A stretch of DNA of 64,000 bases from Ferrovibrio terrae_A (GCF_943372915.1 NZ_CALSAN010000011.1:1-64000), one strand, 5' to 3'; counted from the stretch's first letter, positions 1 through 7,766 are shown. Translations and numbers: made by a program. Notes: generated by a model not told the origin, from the sequence alone.

Positions 1-182
1 AGGCGCAGCAGCGTTATGCCGCCTCCGACGTGCTGAACCTGCACCAGTTGAAGACCGTGCTGGACGGCATGCTGGTGCGGGAGGGTCGCATGGCGCTCGC
101 CGAGGCCTGTTTCGGCTTCCTGCCGGCCCGTGCGGCGCTGGATCTGGCCGGCTGGCCCGAGGACGATATTTTCGCCCACTAA
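1..182 (+). CDS. rnd: Ribonuclease D-like 3'-5' exonuclease, C-terminal fragment
   Basis: Only the last 59 codons lie in the window (reading frame begins at base 3) and the gene enters from the left edge. The visible end has YAASDVLNLHQL followed by REGR, ACFGFLP and GWPEDDIFAH. This matches the end of the short RNase D family of DEDD exonucleases found in alphaproteobacteria; the YAASDV element carries the last catalytic Asp of the DEDD set. Family members trim RNA 3' ends, including tRNA precursors. The assignment rests on remembered family sequence and a short segment, so the exact subfamily is uncertain. The gene lies directly upstream of the kdsD-lpt-rpoN run with its own 132-base gap. 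Confidence 0.8.
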   Translation, partial: AQQRYAASDVLNLHQLKTVLDGMLVREGRMALAEACFGFLPARAALDLAGWPEDDIFAH

Positions 183-244
183 TCCGGGCCTTTATCCCGC
201 AAACGGCCAAGTCTCTGAAATTGGCTGCGAACCGGTCATCAGGT

Positions 245-273
245 TTGCAATTCCGGGGGTGATTCTCCATACT
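245..273 (+). promoter_or_regulatory. Candidate sigma-70 promoter for the kdsD-lptCAB-rpoN run
   Basis: TTGCAA at 245-250 and CATACT at 268-273 are separated by exactly 17 bases, in the short gap between the RNase D end and the kdsD start at 315. Four of six bases fit the -10 consensus. It overlaps the start of a sigma-54-like element at 273-289. Confidence 0.35.
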
Positions 274-289
274 TGGCACGATTCTTGTT
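273..289 (+). promoter_or_regulatory. Sigma-54-like -24/-12 element
   Basis: TTGGCACG at 273-280 matches the sigma-54 -24 element very well. It is followed at the correct spacing by TTGTT (285-289) where TTGCT/TTGCA is expected, so the usual -12 GC is GT here. It sits 26 bases before the kdsD start, upstream of the run that includes rpoN. Weak -12 agreement keeps the confidence low. Confidence 0.3.
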
Positions 290-314
290 AGTGTCTCGCA
301 AGCGGTGGAAGCCC

Positions 315-1439
315 ATGACGTCCGCACCATCCGCCGCGCGTGTTAAGCGCGCCGGAAAGAAACGTGCGAAAGCCCCGACCCGGCCCGGCGCGGCAAAGCC
401 CAGCACGGTAAAGTCCAGTGCGGGAAAAGTCGTGCAGGTTGCCGCACGGCGTCCGGCCGCCAGTCCCGATATCGAGGTCGGCCGCCGCGTTCTGCTGATG
501 GAAGCCAACGGTCTGGCCGCTCTGGCGGCCAATCTGGACAGCAGTTTCGGCAAGGCGCTCGACATTCTCATGACGGTGAGCCGCAAGGGCGCTCATGCGC
601 GTGCCATTATTTCAGGCATGGGCAAGAGCGGCCATGTGGCGCGCAAGATCGCGGCCACGCTTGCCTCGACCGGCACGCCAGCCAGTTTCGTCCATCCCGG
701 CGAGGCCAGCCATGGCGACCTTGGCATGATCATGCCGGGCGATGTGGTGATCTGCCTGTCGAATTCCGGCGAAACCCATGAGCTGGCCGATGTCATCGCC
801 CATGCCAAGCGCTTTGCCATTCCCCTGATTGCCATGACCAAGAAGGCCAAATCGGCACTGGGCGAGGCGGCCGATGTCGTGTTGCTGATCCCGCCGGTGG
901 AAGAGGCCTGTCCGATCGCGCAGGCGCCCACCACATCCACCACCATGATGCTGGCCCTGGGCGATGCGCTCGCCGTCGGCCTGATGGAGCGGCGCGGCTT
1001 CACCAAGGACCAGTTCCGTATCTACCATCCCGGCGGCAAGCTCGGCCGCCAGCTGGTCAAGGTCAAAGACCTCATGCATACCGGCGCGGAAATGCCGATG
1101 GTGACGGTCGGCACCGGCATGCGCGACGCTTTGGTCACGATGGCCGGCCGCAGCTTTGGCTGTATCGGCATTATCGGCAAGGGCGGCCGCGACAAGGACA
1201 AGCTGCTCGGCATCATCACCGACGGCGACTTGCGCCGCCATATCGAGGGCGATCTGCTGGCGCAGAAAGTTGAAACGGTGATGACCAGGAAGCCGATCAC
1301 CATCGGCCCCAATCAGCTGGCCGGCGAGGCGCTGGGCGAGATGAACCGCCGCCGCATTACCGCCTTCTTCGTGGTCGAGAACGGTCGTCCCGTAGGCATC
1401 CTGCACATGCACGATTGCGTGCGTGCAGGTATTACCTGA
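315..1439 (+). CDS. kdsD: Arabinose-5-phosphate isomerase (KpsF/GutQ family)
   Basis: 374 residues. KdsD converts ribulose-5-phosphate to arabinose-5-phosphate, the first step towards Kdo for lipid A/inner-core LPS, in the cytosol. The SIS domain spans about residues 80-225 with GMGKSG (101-106) and CLSNSGET (147-154); HPGGKLGR follows at 238-245. Two CBS domains fill about 253-372. The first ~55 residues are a Lys/Arg/Pro/Ala-rich extension not seen in the ~325-residue enterobacterial enzymes. A TTG at 273 is also possible, but the ATG at 315 is preferred because the extra residues are not family-like; a start nearer the SIS domain (Met at residue 63) cannot be excluded. The stop overlaps the lptC start (TGATG), so translation is probably coupled to the LPS export genes. 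Confidence 0.93.
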   Translation: MTSAPSAARVKRAGKKRAKAPTRPGAAKPSTVKSSAGKVVQVAARRPAASPDIEVGRRVLLMEANGLAALAANLDSSFGKALDILMTVSRKGAHARAIISGMGKSGHVARKIAATLASTGTPASFVHPGEASHGDLGMIMPGDVVICLSNSGETHELADVIAHAKRFAIPLIAMTKKAKSALGEAADVVLLIPPVEEACPIAQAPTTSTTMMLALGDALAVGLMERRGFTKDQFRIYHPGGKLGRQLVKVKDLMHTGAEMPMVTVGTGMRDALVTMAGRSFGCIGIIGKGGRDKDKLLGIITDGDLRRHIEGDLLAQKVETVMTRKPITIGPNQLAGEALGEMNRRRITAFFVVENGRPVGILHMHDCVRAGIT

Positions 1440-2134
1440 TGCATGGCGCCATGATGACAGCCGATCTCAGCCAGCCAGGCACCCAGAAAACCCGCCGCAA
1501 TGCCGATTTCGCGCCGCGCGATGGTGCGCGCATCCTGTCGGCATTGCCACGCCGGCGCGGTTTCGTCCGTTTCATGAAATTCATCCTGCCGCTGATCGCG
1601 CTCGGCACTGTGGCGGCGGTGATCGCCTGGCCGCAGCTGTCTAAGCGGCATAACACCCTGTCGCTGAGCTTCAGCGATGTGGACTCTGCCAGTGCGGCGC
1701 TGGTGATGAACAATCCGAAATACCGCGGCTCGGATGCCAATGGCCAGCCCTATGTGGTAACGGCCGACCGCGCCATCCAGGACCCGAAGGATGACAAGCA
1801 TGTGACGCTGGACCGCGTGCAGGCTGATATCACCATGAGCAGTGGCGAATGGTGGTCCCTGACCGCCGATACAGGGCTGTATAATGGCACCGCCCATCTG
1901 CTTGACCTGTATGGCAACATCAATGTCTATGGTGACCGTGGCAGCGAGATGCATGGCCATTCCGCCGAGGTCAATCTGCAGACCAAGGTGATATCCAGCG
2001 ACGAGAAGGTGTGGGGGCAGGCGGAATTCGGCCAGATCCGCGCCAATGGTATGCGGGTCTACGACAAGGGGCGGGTCATCGTTTTCATCAATGGCGTGAA
2101 GACGACGATTCTTCCGCGAGGGAAGCAGGGATGA
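1439..2134 (+). CDS. lptC: LPS export ABC transporter periplasmic protein LptC
   Basis: 231 residues. LptC is the bitopic inner-membrane part of the LptB2FGC complex; it receives LPS from LptF/G and passes it to LptA. After about 40 cytosolic residues there is one membrane segment (FILPLIALGTVAAVIAWPQL, around residues 49-68), then an OstA/LptC-type beta domain with repeats such as DLYGNINVYGDRGSEMHG. The chosen ATG overlaps the kdsD stop; in-frame ATGs at 1451 and 1454 are alternatives. The stop overlaps the lptA start by four bases (ATGA). The order kdsD-lptC-lptA-lptB-rpoN is the classic proteobacterial arrangement and supports the call more than sequence identity, which is low across LptC proteins. 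Confidence 0.88.
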   Translation: MHGAMMTADLSQPGTQKTRRNADFAPRDGARILSALPRRRGFVRFMKFILPLIALGTVAAVIAWPQLSKRHNTLSLSFSDVDSASAALVMNNPKYRGSDANGQPYVVTADRAIQDPKDDKHVTLDRVQADITMSSGEWWSLTADTGLYNGTAHLLDLYGNINVYGDRGSEMHGHSAEVNLQTKVISSDEKVWGQAEFGQIRANGMRVYDKGRVIVFINGVKTTILPRGKQG

Positions 2135-2802
2135 CGGTATTACGACTCCCCCATCTGTTCGCCCGCTCGTTCGGGCTGCGCCCGGCGTTTCTGGCTGCCG
2201 CGGCGCTTGCCTTGTTCGCTGCCGATGCGACCGCCCAGTTGAACCTCAACAGCAAGCAGAACAGCAACCAGCCGATCGAGATTTCTTCCGATACCCTGGA
2301 AGTGCAGCAGGACAAGCAGCTGGCGATCTTCAAGGGCAAGGTCGATGTGGTGCAAGGCGATACCCGGCTGCGTTCGGAAGAGCTGTTCGTGTATTACCGC
2401 GACCGCAGCGCGCCGGCAGCCGGCGCTGCTGCGGGCAGTACGACGCCGCGCCAGCAGCCTGCCGCACGCCCGGCTGCCGCACCGGCCGCACCCGGCGGTC
2501 CCGATTCCAGCTCGATCAGCAAGATCGAGGCGAAAGGCAGTGTCTTCGTCTCGACGCCGAAGGAACGCGCCCAGGGCGATTTCGGCGTGTATGACGTGGA
2601 AAAGAAGACTATTACCCTGACCGGCAATGTGCTGATGACCAGCGACAACAGCACGTTGCGCTGTGCGCGCGCCGTGATGTATCAGGATACCGGCCGCAGT
2701 ACCTGCGATCCGGCCCAGGGCACACGGGTACGGGCGGTGATCATTCCCGAAGGCGGCGACAAGCCGGCCGATCCGGCGCCTGCACAGGGAGGCCGTCGCT
2801 GA
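2131..2802 (+). CDS. lptA: LPS transport periplasmic protein LptA
   Basis: 223 residues. LptA polymerises into the periplasmic bridge that carries LPS from the inner membrane to LptD. The start at 2131 follows GGAAGCAGGG and overlaps lptC by four bases. Residues 1 to about 38 form a signal peptide with an Ala/Leu core ending near ATAQ. The OstA domain then follows (PIEISSDTLEVQQDKQLAIF, and later TLTGNVLMTSDNSTLRC). Residues about 96-128 are a low-complexity Ala/Pro/Gly/Gln insert inside the beta-jellyroll, between VYYRDR and SISKIEAKGSV. Such loops occur in other Rhodospirillales LptA proteins as I recall, but the exact length is a lineage trait. There are few cysteines (one in TLRC, one in RSTC), which could pair. 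Confidence 0.9.
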   Translation: MTVLRLPHLFARSFGLRPAFLAAAALALFAADATAQLNLNSKQNSNQPIEISSDTLEVQQDKQLAIFKGKVDVVQGDTRLRSEELFVYYRDRSAPAAGAAAGSTTPRQQPAARPAAAPAAPGGPDSSSISKIEAKGSVFVSTPKERAQGDFGVYDVEKKTITLTGNVLMTSDNSTLRCARAVMYQDTGRSTCDPAQGTRVRAVIIPEGGDKPADPAPAQGGRR

Positions 2803-3590
2803 TGACTGCCAGTGGCGACAAGCTTGATCCGGCAGGCGACGGCCTGCGCTTGGTTGCCGAGAATCCGTATCCCGGGCTGGCAGCGCATCGCCTGGGCAAG
2901 AGCTTCAAGAAGCGGCCGGTGCTGCGCGATGTGTCGCTGTATGTGCAGCGTGGCGAAGCCGTTGGCCTGCTGGGCCCCAACGGCGCCGGCAAGACCACGA
3001 CCTTCTACATCATGACCGGTCTGCTGCGGCCCGATCATGGCAGCATCACACTGGATGGCCACAATATCACCGGCCTGCCGATGTATCGCCGCTCGCGGCT
3101 CGGCATGGGCTACTTGCCGCAGGAAGCCTCGATCTTCCGCGGCCTGACGGTGGAACAGAATATCCGCGCCGTGCTTGAACTGGTCGAGCCCGAGGCTGAT
3201 CGCCGCGAGGCGATGCTGGACGACCTGCTGGCTGAATTCTCGATCACGCATCTGCGGCGCACGCCGGCGCTGGCGCTGTCCGGCGGCGAGCGCCGGCGCT
3301 GCGAAATCGCCCGCTCGCTGGCAACGCAGCCTTCCTTCATGCTGCTGGACGAGCCACTGGCCGGCATCGATCCGATTGCGGTAGGTGAAATCCGCCAGCT
3401 GGTGTCGCATCTGAAGGATCGCGGCATCGGCGTGCTGATCACCGACCACAATGTCCGCGAGACACTCGACATCATCGACCGTGCCTACATCCTGCATGAT
3501 GGCAAGGTACTGATGGAGGGCAGCCCGAGCGAAATCGTCGCCGACGAGAATGTCCGGCGGGTTTATCTCGGCGAGCGGTTCAGCTGGTGA
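2802..3590 (+). CDS. lptB: LPS export ABC transporter ATP-binding protein LptB
   Basis: 262 residues. LptB is the cytosolic ATPase dimer that powers LPS extraction by LptFG. All ABC motifs are visible: Walker A GPNGAGKT (58-65), Q-loop at LPQEASIFRGLT (about 105-116), signature LSGGE (159-163), Walker B FMLLDEP (179-185) and the switch His in TDHNV (H216). The first ~27 residues are an extra, poorly conserved segment before the usual LptB start near LAAHRLGKSF. The ATG overlaps the lptA stop (TGATG). LptF and LptG are not in the window, as is usual when they sit at a separate locus with lptD. Confidence 0.96.
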   Translation: MTASGDKLDPAGDGLRLVAENPYPGLAAHRLGKSFKKRPVLRDVSLYVQRGEAVGLLGPNGAGKTTTFYIMTGLLRPDHGSITLDGHNITGLPMYRRSRLGMGYLPQEASIFRGLTVEQNIRAVLELVEPEADRREAMLDDLLAEFSITHLRRTPALALSGGERRRCEIARSLATQPSFMLLDEPLAGIDPIAVGEIRQLVSHLKDRGIGVLITDHNVRETLDIIDRAYILHDGKVLMEGSPSEIVADENVRRVYLGERFSW

Positions 3591-3603
3591 TGGGCGCATA
3601 AGC

Positions 3604-5169
3604 ATGGCCTTGGGTCCCCGTCTCGAGCTTAGGCAGGGCCAGGCGCTCGTTATGACGCCGCAGCTGCAGCAGGCGATCAAGCTGCTGCAGCTCTCCAATC
3701 TCGAATTGATGGCCTATGTCGAGCAGGAGCTGGAGCGCAATCCGCTGCTCGAACGGATCGACGGCGACGCGCCCGGTGCCGAGGATACCCGCGATTCCTT
3801 TGAAGTCGCCGATGGCGATGCGCCGGCCGAACGCCTGGATCTGAGTTCCGATGGCATCGCCGAAAAGGCGCGCGAAGCCATGGATGTCGATCCCGATGGC
3901 GACAATACCTTCAACAACGACAGTGGCTATGACGGCGCCAATGCCGATATGGGGCTGAGCAGCAATTATATCAGCGGGCGTGGTGGCGACGGGCGGTTTG
4001 ACGACGAGGGCGGTGGCCTGGAACAGACCCTGTCGGAGACGCTCAGCCTGCGCGAGCATGTGCAGGAACACTGGCTGCTGATGCCGGCCAATGCGACCGA
4101 CCGCCTGATCGGCCAGGCTCTGATCGATACGCTGGACGAAGCCGGCTATGTCACCGAACCGCTGGAAGAGGTGGCGACCCGGCTGGGTATCGAGGCCGAC
4201 GAGGTCGAGGCCGTGCTACTGGATCTGCAGACCATCGAGCCGGCAGGGCTGTTTGCCCGCAGCCTGAAGGAATGCCTGGCGCTGCAGCTGCGCGAACGCG
4301 ACCGCCTCGATCCGGCCATGCAGGCTCTGCTCGATAACCTGGAACTGCTGGCCAAGCGCGATATCCCCGGCCTGATGCGCATCTGTGGCGTGGATCAGGA
4401 AGATGTCGCCGACATGGTGCAGGAAATCCGTGCACTCAATCCCAAGCCGGGTCTGCTGTTCGGTGGTGAGCCGGTGCAGACGCTGGTGCCCGATGTCTAT
4501 GTGCGCCGGGGCAATGACGGCAGCTGGCTGGTCGAGCTGAACAGCGACACCCTGCCGCGCGTGCTGGTCAACAGCCGCTATTATGCCCGGGTGACCAAGG
4601 CGGAAAAGGCGGCGACAAATGGCGCGACGCCGAATGTCCAGCAGAAGCAGACCAAGACCTATATGTCGGATTGCCTGAATTCGGCTAACTGGCTGGTCAA
4701 GTCGCTCGACCAGCGTGCCCAGACCATCCTGAAGGTCGCCAGCGAGATCGTGCGTCAGCAGGACGCCTTCCTGCGCCATGGCGTGTCGCATCTGAAACCG
4801 CTGAACCTGCGCGCCGTGGCCGAGGCCATCGAGATGCATGAAAGCACGGTCAGCCGCGTCACCTCGAACAAGACCATGGCGACGCCACGCGGCATTTTCG
4901 AGATGAAGTATTTCTTCACTGCCAGTATCGCGGCCACCGATGGCGGCGAAGCCTTCTCGGCAGAGTCGATCCGTCACCGCATCAAGACGCTGATCGATGC
5001 CGAAAGCGCCGAGGATGTGTTGTCGGACGACAAGATCGTCGAGATGCTGGCCGGCAAGGGTGTCGATATCGCCCGCCGCACCGTGGCGAAATACCGCGAG
5101 GCAATGAACATTCCTTCATCGGTCGAGCGCCGCCGCCTGAAAAAGGCCGGCCTGCTCAAGGCCGGGTGA
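3604..5169 (+). CDS. rpoN: RNA polymerase sigma-54 factor
   Basis: 521 residues. RpoN directs RNA polymerase to -24/-12 promoters and needs AAA+ activators. Region I is Gln/Leu-rich (LELRQGQALVMTPQLQQAIK near the start), residues about 55-135 are an acidic linker (region II), and the core-binding and DNA-binding domains follow. The diagnostic RpoN box ARRTVAKYRE is at 490-499, and the HTH is at about KPLNLRAVAEAIEMHESTVS. The ATG at 3604 lies 13 bases after lptB and begins the family-typical MALGPRLELRQ. An upstream in-frame extension would overlap lptB and is not family-like. Linked downstream to hpf and ptsN as in many proteobacteria, but a carbonic anhydrase gene intervenes here. Confidence 0.96.
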   Translation: MALGPRLELRQGQALVMTPQLQQAIKLLQLSNLELMAYVEQELERNPLLERIDGDAPGAEDTRDSFEVADGDAPAERLDLSSDGIAEKAREAMDVDPDGDNTFNNDSGYDGANADMGLSSNYISGRGGDGRFDDEGGGLEQTLSETLSLREHVQEHWLLMPANATDRLIGQALIDTLDEAGYVTEPLEEVATRLGIEADEVEAVLLDLQTIEPAGLFARSLKECLALQLRERDRLDPAMQALLDNLELLAKRDIPGLMRICGVDQEDVADMVQEIRALNPKPGLLFGGEPVQTLVPDVYVRRGNDGSWLVELNSDTLPRVLVNSRYYARVTKAEKAATNGATPNVQQKQTKTYMSDCLNSANWLVKSLDQRAQTILKVASEIVRQQDAFLRHGVSHLKPLNLRAVAEAIEMHESTVSRVTSNKTMATPRGIFEMKYFFTASIAATDGGEAFSAESIRHRIKTLIDAESAEDVLSDDKIVEMLAGKGVDIARRTVAKYREAMNIPSSVERRRLKKAGLLKAG

Positions 5170-5184
5170 GGCGAGGGCGGAAAC

Positions 5185-5832
5185 ATGGCTGACATCGCGC
5201 CGCTGTTTGACAGCAACCGGGCCTGGGCGATTTCCAAGCTCAATGCCGATCCGGGTTTTTTCGACCGGCTCGCGCATCAGCAGAATCCGGCCTATCTCTG
5301 GATTGGCTGCGCCGACAGCCGGGTGCCGGCGAATGAAATCGTCGGTCTCGATCCCGGCGAGCTGTTCGTGCACCGCAATGTCGCCAACCTGGTTCATCCG
5401 GCCGACATGAACTGCCTGGCAGTGCTGCAATACGCCATTGAATTCCTGAAGGTGAAGCACGTCATCGTCACCGGCCACTACGGCTGTGGCGGCGTGCGCG
5501 CGGCAATGCAGCCGCAGCAGCTGGGCCTGATCGATCATTGGCTGCGGCCGATCCGCGATGTCTACGCACGGAACGAGGCTGAGCTTCAGGACGTGGTCGA
5601 GGAATACAAGCGCGTCAATCTGCTGTGCGAACTGAACGTGCGCGAGCAGGTGCACAATCTGGCCAAGACCACCATCGTGCAGAATGCCTGGCATCGCGGC
5701 CAGGATCTCAGCCTGCATGGCTGGGTATACGGAATATCAAATGGCTTGATCCGCGATCTCGGCGTCACCATATCCGGTGCGGAAGCCGTCGACCGAATCT
5801 TTCGTACCGAACCGGACCGGTTGGCGCCTTAG
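5185..5832 (+). CDS. can: Beta-class carbonic anhydrase
   Basis: 215 residues. It catalyses reversible hydration of CO2 to bicarbonate in the cytosol. Zinc ligands of the beta class are visible as C42 and D44 in GCADSR, and H98 and C101 in TGHYGCGG; R46 pairs with D44 as in active enzymes. Length matches the E. coli Can type. It starts 15 bases after the rpoN stop with GGCGAGGGCGG upstream, so it is probably co-transcribed with rpoN. It sits where many alphaproteobacteria have hpf directly after rpoN, so it looks like a lineage-specific insertion into that run. Confidence 0.95.
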   Translation: MADIAPLFDSNRAWAISKLNADPGFFDRLAHQQNPAYLWIGCADSRVPANEIVGLDPGELFVHRNVANLVHPADMNCLAVLQYAIEFLKVKHVIVTGHYGCGGVRAAMQPQQLGLIDHWLRPIRDVYARNEAELQDVVEEYKRVNLLCELNVREQVHNLAKTTIVQNAWHRGQDLSLHGWVYGISNGLIRDLGVTISGAEAVDRIFRTEPDRLAP

Positions 5833-5911
5833 CCCTTGTGATCAAAGGTAAACCGTAGCCGGACGGCTGTGGATATCTTTTAAATCAATGGGTTAACGGA
5901 TTTCCACGTGG

Positions 5912-5940
5912 TTGACAGGGAAAAAGGCCTTCTCTATGGT
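5912..5940 (+). promoter_or_regulatory. Sigma-70-type promoter for hpf-ptsN
   Basis: TTGACA at 5912-5917 and TATGGT at 5935-5940 are separated by 17 bases. It lies in the 182-base gap after the carbonic anhydrase gene and about 75 bases before the hpf start, which gives hpf-ptsN its own promoter apart from the rpoN run. Confidence 0.55.
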
Positions 5941-6014
5941 CCGCCGCGCATGACGGGCGTTGGCCGCCGTACTACACTCATGCCCTGACCGATCGAACTC
6001 GGATTTCGACACAG

Positions 6015-6341
6015 ATGAAAATCCTGACTTCCGGACAGCAGCTCGACCTCGGCGACTCTTTGCGCGCCTATGTCGAGGAACATCTTTCCGCAGCGGTGTC
6101 CAAGTACATGGACAATGCCATCGAGGCCAATGTCGTGTTCAAGCGCGACGGCTCGATGTTCCATTGTGTATGCACGGTGCATGTCGGTGCAGGCATCGCC
6201 ATGACGGCAGCGGCGGAGGGTAACGAAATCTATCTCAGCTTCGACCAGGCTCTGGAGAAGCTGGCTAAACAGGTCCGGCGCGACAAACGCAAGCGGCGTA
6301 ATCATCACCAGCGGCTCCCCCAGGTCGGAGATGTGGCCTGA
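6015..6341 (+). CDS. hpf: Ribosome hibernation promoting factor, short form
   Basis: 108 residues. HPF/YfiA proteins bind in the 30S decoding region and silence ribosomes in stationary phase. The N-terminal S30AE domain is complete (ILTSGQQLDLGDSLRAYVEE through LSFDQALEKLAKQVRRDKRK). It stops after a basic tail. The C-terminal dimerisation domain of long HPF, usual in alphaproteobacteria (about 190-200 residues), is absent, and no frame before ptsN at 6396 could encode it. A small inverted repeat (TGAGTCT at 6339-6345, AGACTCA at 6357-6363) spans the stop. Next to ptsN, as in the classic rpoN-hpf-ptsN order. Confidence 0.88.
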   Translation: MKILTSGQQLDLGDSLRAYVEEHLSAAVSKYMDNAIEANVVFKRDGSMFHCVCTVHVGAGIAMTAAAEGNEIYLSFDQALEKLAKQVRRDKRKRRNHHQRLPQVGDVA

Positions 6342-6395
6342 GTCTCGATTGAGACCAGACTCATACCGTCAGAAGCCGCGGAGGCACGATTCCAG

Positions 6396-6860
6396 ATGGA
6401 AATCTTTCAGCTCTTGAGCCCTGATGGCGTGATCGCCAACCTCAAGGCCAACAGCAAGAAGCAGGCGCTGCAGGAACTCTCTGCCCGCGCCGCAAAAATC
6501 ACTGGCCAGCATGAGCGCGCCATTTTCGATACCCTGCTGGAGCGTGAGCGCCTCGGTACCACGGGTGTTGGCAATGGGATTGCGATTCCGCATGGCCGCC
6601 TGCCCGGACTGGACAAGCTTTATGGCCTGTTCGCCCGTGTTGAGCGTCCGATCGATTTCGATTCGATCGACGAGATGCCTGTGGACTTGGTGTTTCTTCT
6701 GCTGGCCCCGGAATCGGCCGGCGCCGACCACCTGAAGGCACTGGCGCGCGTGTCGCGCCTGCTGCGCGACAAGGCGGTTTGCGAGAAGCTGCGCGGCGCC
6801 GAGAGCGCCGACGCCATCTACGCCCTGCTCACCGACAGCCCGACCAGCCACGCCGCCTGA
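6396..6860 (+). CDS. ptsN: Nitrogen-PTS enzyme IIA (EIIA-Ntr)
   Basis: 154 residues. PtsN is the terminal phosphate acceptor of the PTS-Ntr chain (PtsP-PtsO-PtsN), a regulatory system tied to nitrogen, potassium and envelope status. The phospho-accepting His is H66 in GNGIAIPHGRL. The whole PTS_EIIA type-2 fold is present (ends near ADAIYALLTD). It starts 54 bases after hpf with GGAGG ahead of the ATG, so it is probably co-transcribed with hpf. It converges on the DUF1150 gene with a gap of only 37 bases. Confidence 0.95.
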   Translation: MEIFQLLSPDGVIANLKANSKKQALQELSARAAKITGQHERAIFDTLLERERLGTTGVGNGIAIPHGRLPGLDKLYGLFARVERPIDFDSIDEMPVDLVFLLLAPESAGADHLKALARVSRLLRDKAVCEKLRGAESADAIYALLTDSPTSHAA

Positions 6861-6897
6861 TCGGCGTAGACTGGCCGTAACCGTCAGATCTGTTCCG

Positions 6898-7146
6898 TCA
6901 GTGCGCGCTGACGGGCATCAGGTCGTTCTGCACTGCTGCAGCAAAGGCAAGTTCGCGTTGCGGCGCGAGGCCTAACTGGGTGCCGTTGGCGGAGTAGATG
7001 CCCCAGACCGCACCTTCTGGAATCTGCACCAGCCGTATATAGGCCAGGTCAGGCGCGCCGAGGTTGGCAAAGGTTTCTTCCGTCATCGGCGGTTGTGAGC
7101 CCGCGACGTTGTCATGTTTGGTATCGTGATCGTTGGGGAGGGCCAT
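6898..7146 (-). CDS. DUF1150 family protein
   Basis: 82 residues, function unknown. The family is small and alphaproteobacterial; the conserved core MTEETFANLGAPDLAYIRLV and the end RELAFAAAVQNDLMPVSAH are visible. DUF1150 genes characteristically follow a small heat shock gene, as here with a 24-base gap, so it is probably co-induced by heat. The first 20 residues before MTEETF are variable, and a start at that internal Met is possible. It may assist the small heat shock protein, but that is only an inference from linkage. Confidence 0.85.
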   Translation of the reverse strand: MALPNDHDTKHDNVAGSQPPMTEETFANLGAPDLAYIRLVQIPEGAVWGIYSANGTQLGLAPQRELAFAAAVQNDLMPVSAH

Positions 7147-7170
7147 GTGTTTTCTCCTTCCGGCGCGAAC

Positions 7171-7635
7171 TTAACGAGAGCCGCCGGTTTTGCCGGTAAC
7201 GCCCAGCGTATCGCTGCGGCCGCCATCCGTCGTGTTGATCGCAATATTGCGAATCTGTGATTCCGGCCGCGGCCGGTGCAGGTCGATATGCAGCAGGCCG
7301 TTGCGCAGCTCTGCGCCCACAACCTCAATGCCATCGGCCAGCACGAAGCTGCGCTGGAACTGCCGCGCCGCGATACCGCGATGCAGGTAGATGCGTTCCT
7401 TGTCGTCGCTCTGCTTGCCACGGATGACAAGCTGGTTGTCTTCCACCGTGATGGCGAGATCGGTCGCGCTGAAACCTGCAAGTGCCAGGCTGATACGGAG
7501 ATCGTTTTCGCCGGTCTGTTCAATATTATAGGGTGGATAGCCCTCCGAGCCCGCCTTGGTGGCGCGCTCGATCATGCGTTCGACATGGTCGAAGCCGAGC
7601 AGCAGGGGGCTGGAGAAAATCGATACGCGGGTCAT
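7171..7635 (-). CDS. Small heat shock protein, Hsp20 / IbpA family
   Basis: 154 residues. Hsp20 proteins hold unfolding proteins in a refoldable state for DnaK/ClpB. The alpha-crystallin domain spans about residues 35-135, with LALAGFSATDLAITVEDNQL and the A-x-x-x-n-G-L motif seen as VGAELRNGLLHIDL. The N-terminal FSSPLLLGFDHVERMIERA is typical of the alphaproteobacterial class A (IbpA/HspD) proteins. AAGGAG precedes the ATG at good spacing. A sigma-32-like promoter lies upstream at 7696-7724. First gene of a two-gene unit with DUF1150. Confidence 0.93.
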   Translation of the reverse strand: MTRVSIFSSPLLLGFDHVERMIERATKAGSEGYPPYNIEQTGENDLRISLALAGFSATDLAITVEDNQLVIRGKQSDDKERIYLHRGIAARQFQRSFVLADGIEVVGAELRNGLLHIDLHRPRPESQIRNIAINTTDGGRSDTLGVTGKTGGSR

Positions 7636-7695
7636 TCCATACTCCTTATAAAAGCGAGCAGCGCGCGGACCCTTAAAGGCATCCGAACACCGAAG

Positions 7696-7724
7696 ATGTG
7701 GGGTGCGATGGCTTGCGGATCAAG
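7696..7724 (-). promoter_or_regulatory. Candidate heat-shock (sigma-32) promoter of the hsp20-DUF1150 unit
   Basis: Read on the minus strand, CTTGAT (7724-7719) is followed after 15 bases by CCCCACAT (7703-7696), close to the alphaproteobacterial RpoH consensus CTTGAA / CCCATnT. It would give a 5' leader of about 55 bases before the hsp20 start. It overlaps the region just upstream of the divergent dehydrogenase gene. Confidence 0.5.
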
Positions 7725-7766
7725 GCCTGTATAGGCAGGATGTTGCCGCCAAAACGGAGGCATATT

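Noticed and set aside
6290..6396. Frameshift explaining the short HPF
   Set aside because: The 54 bases between the hpf stop and ptsN are too few for the missing ~80-residue domain in any frame.
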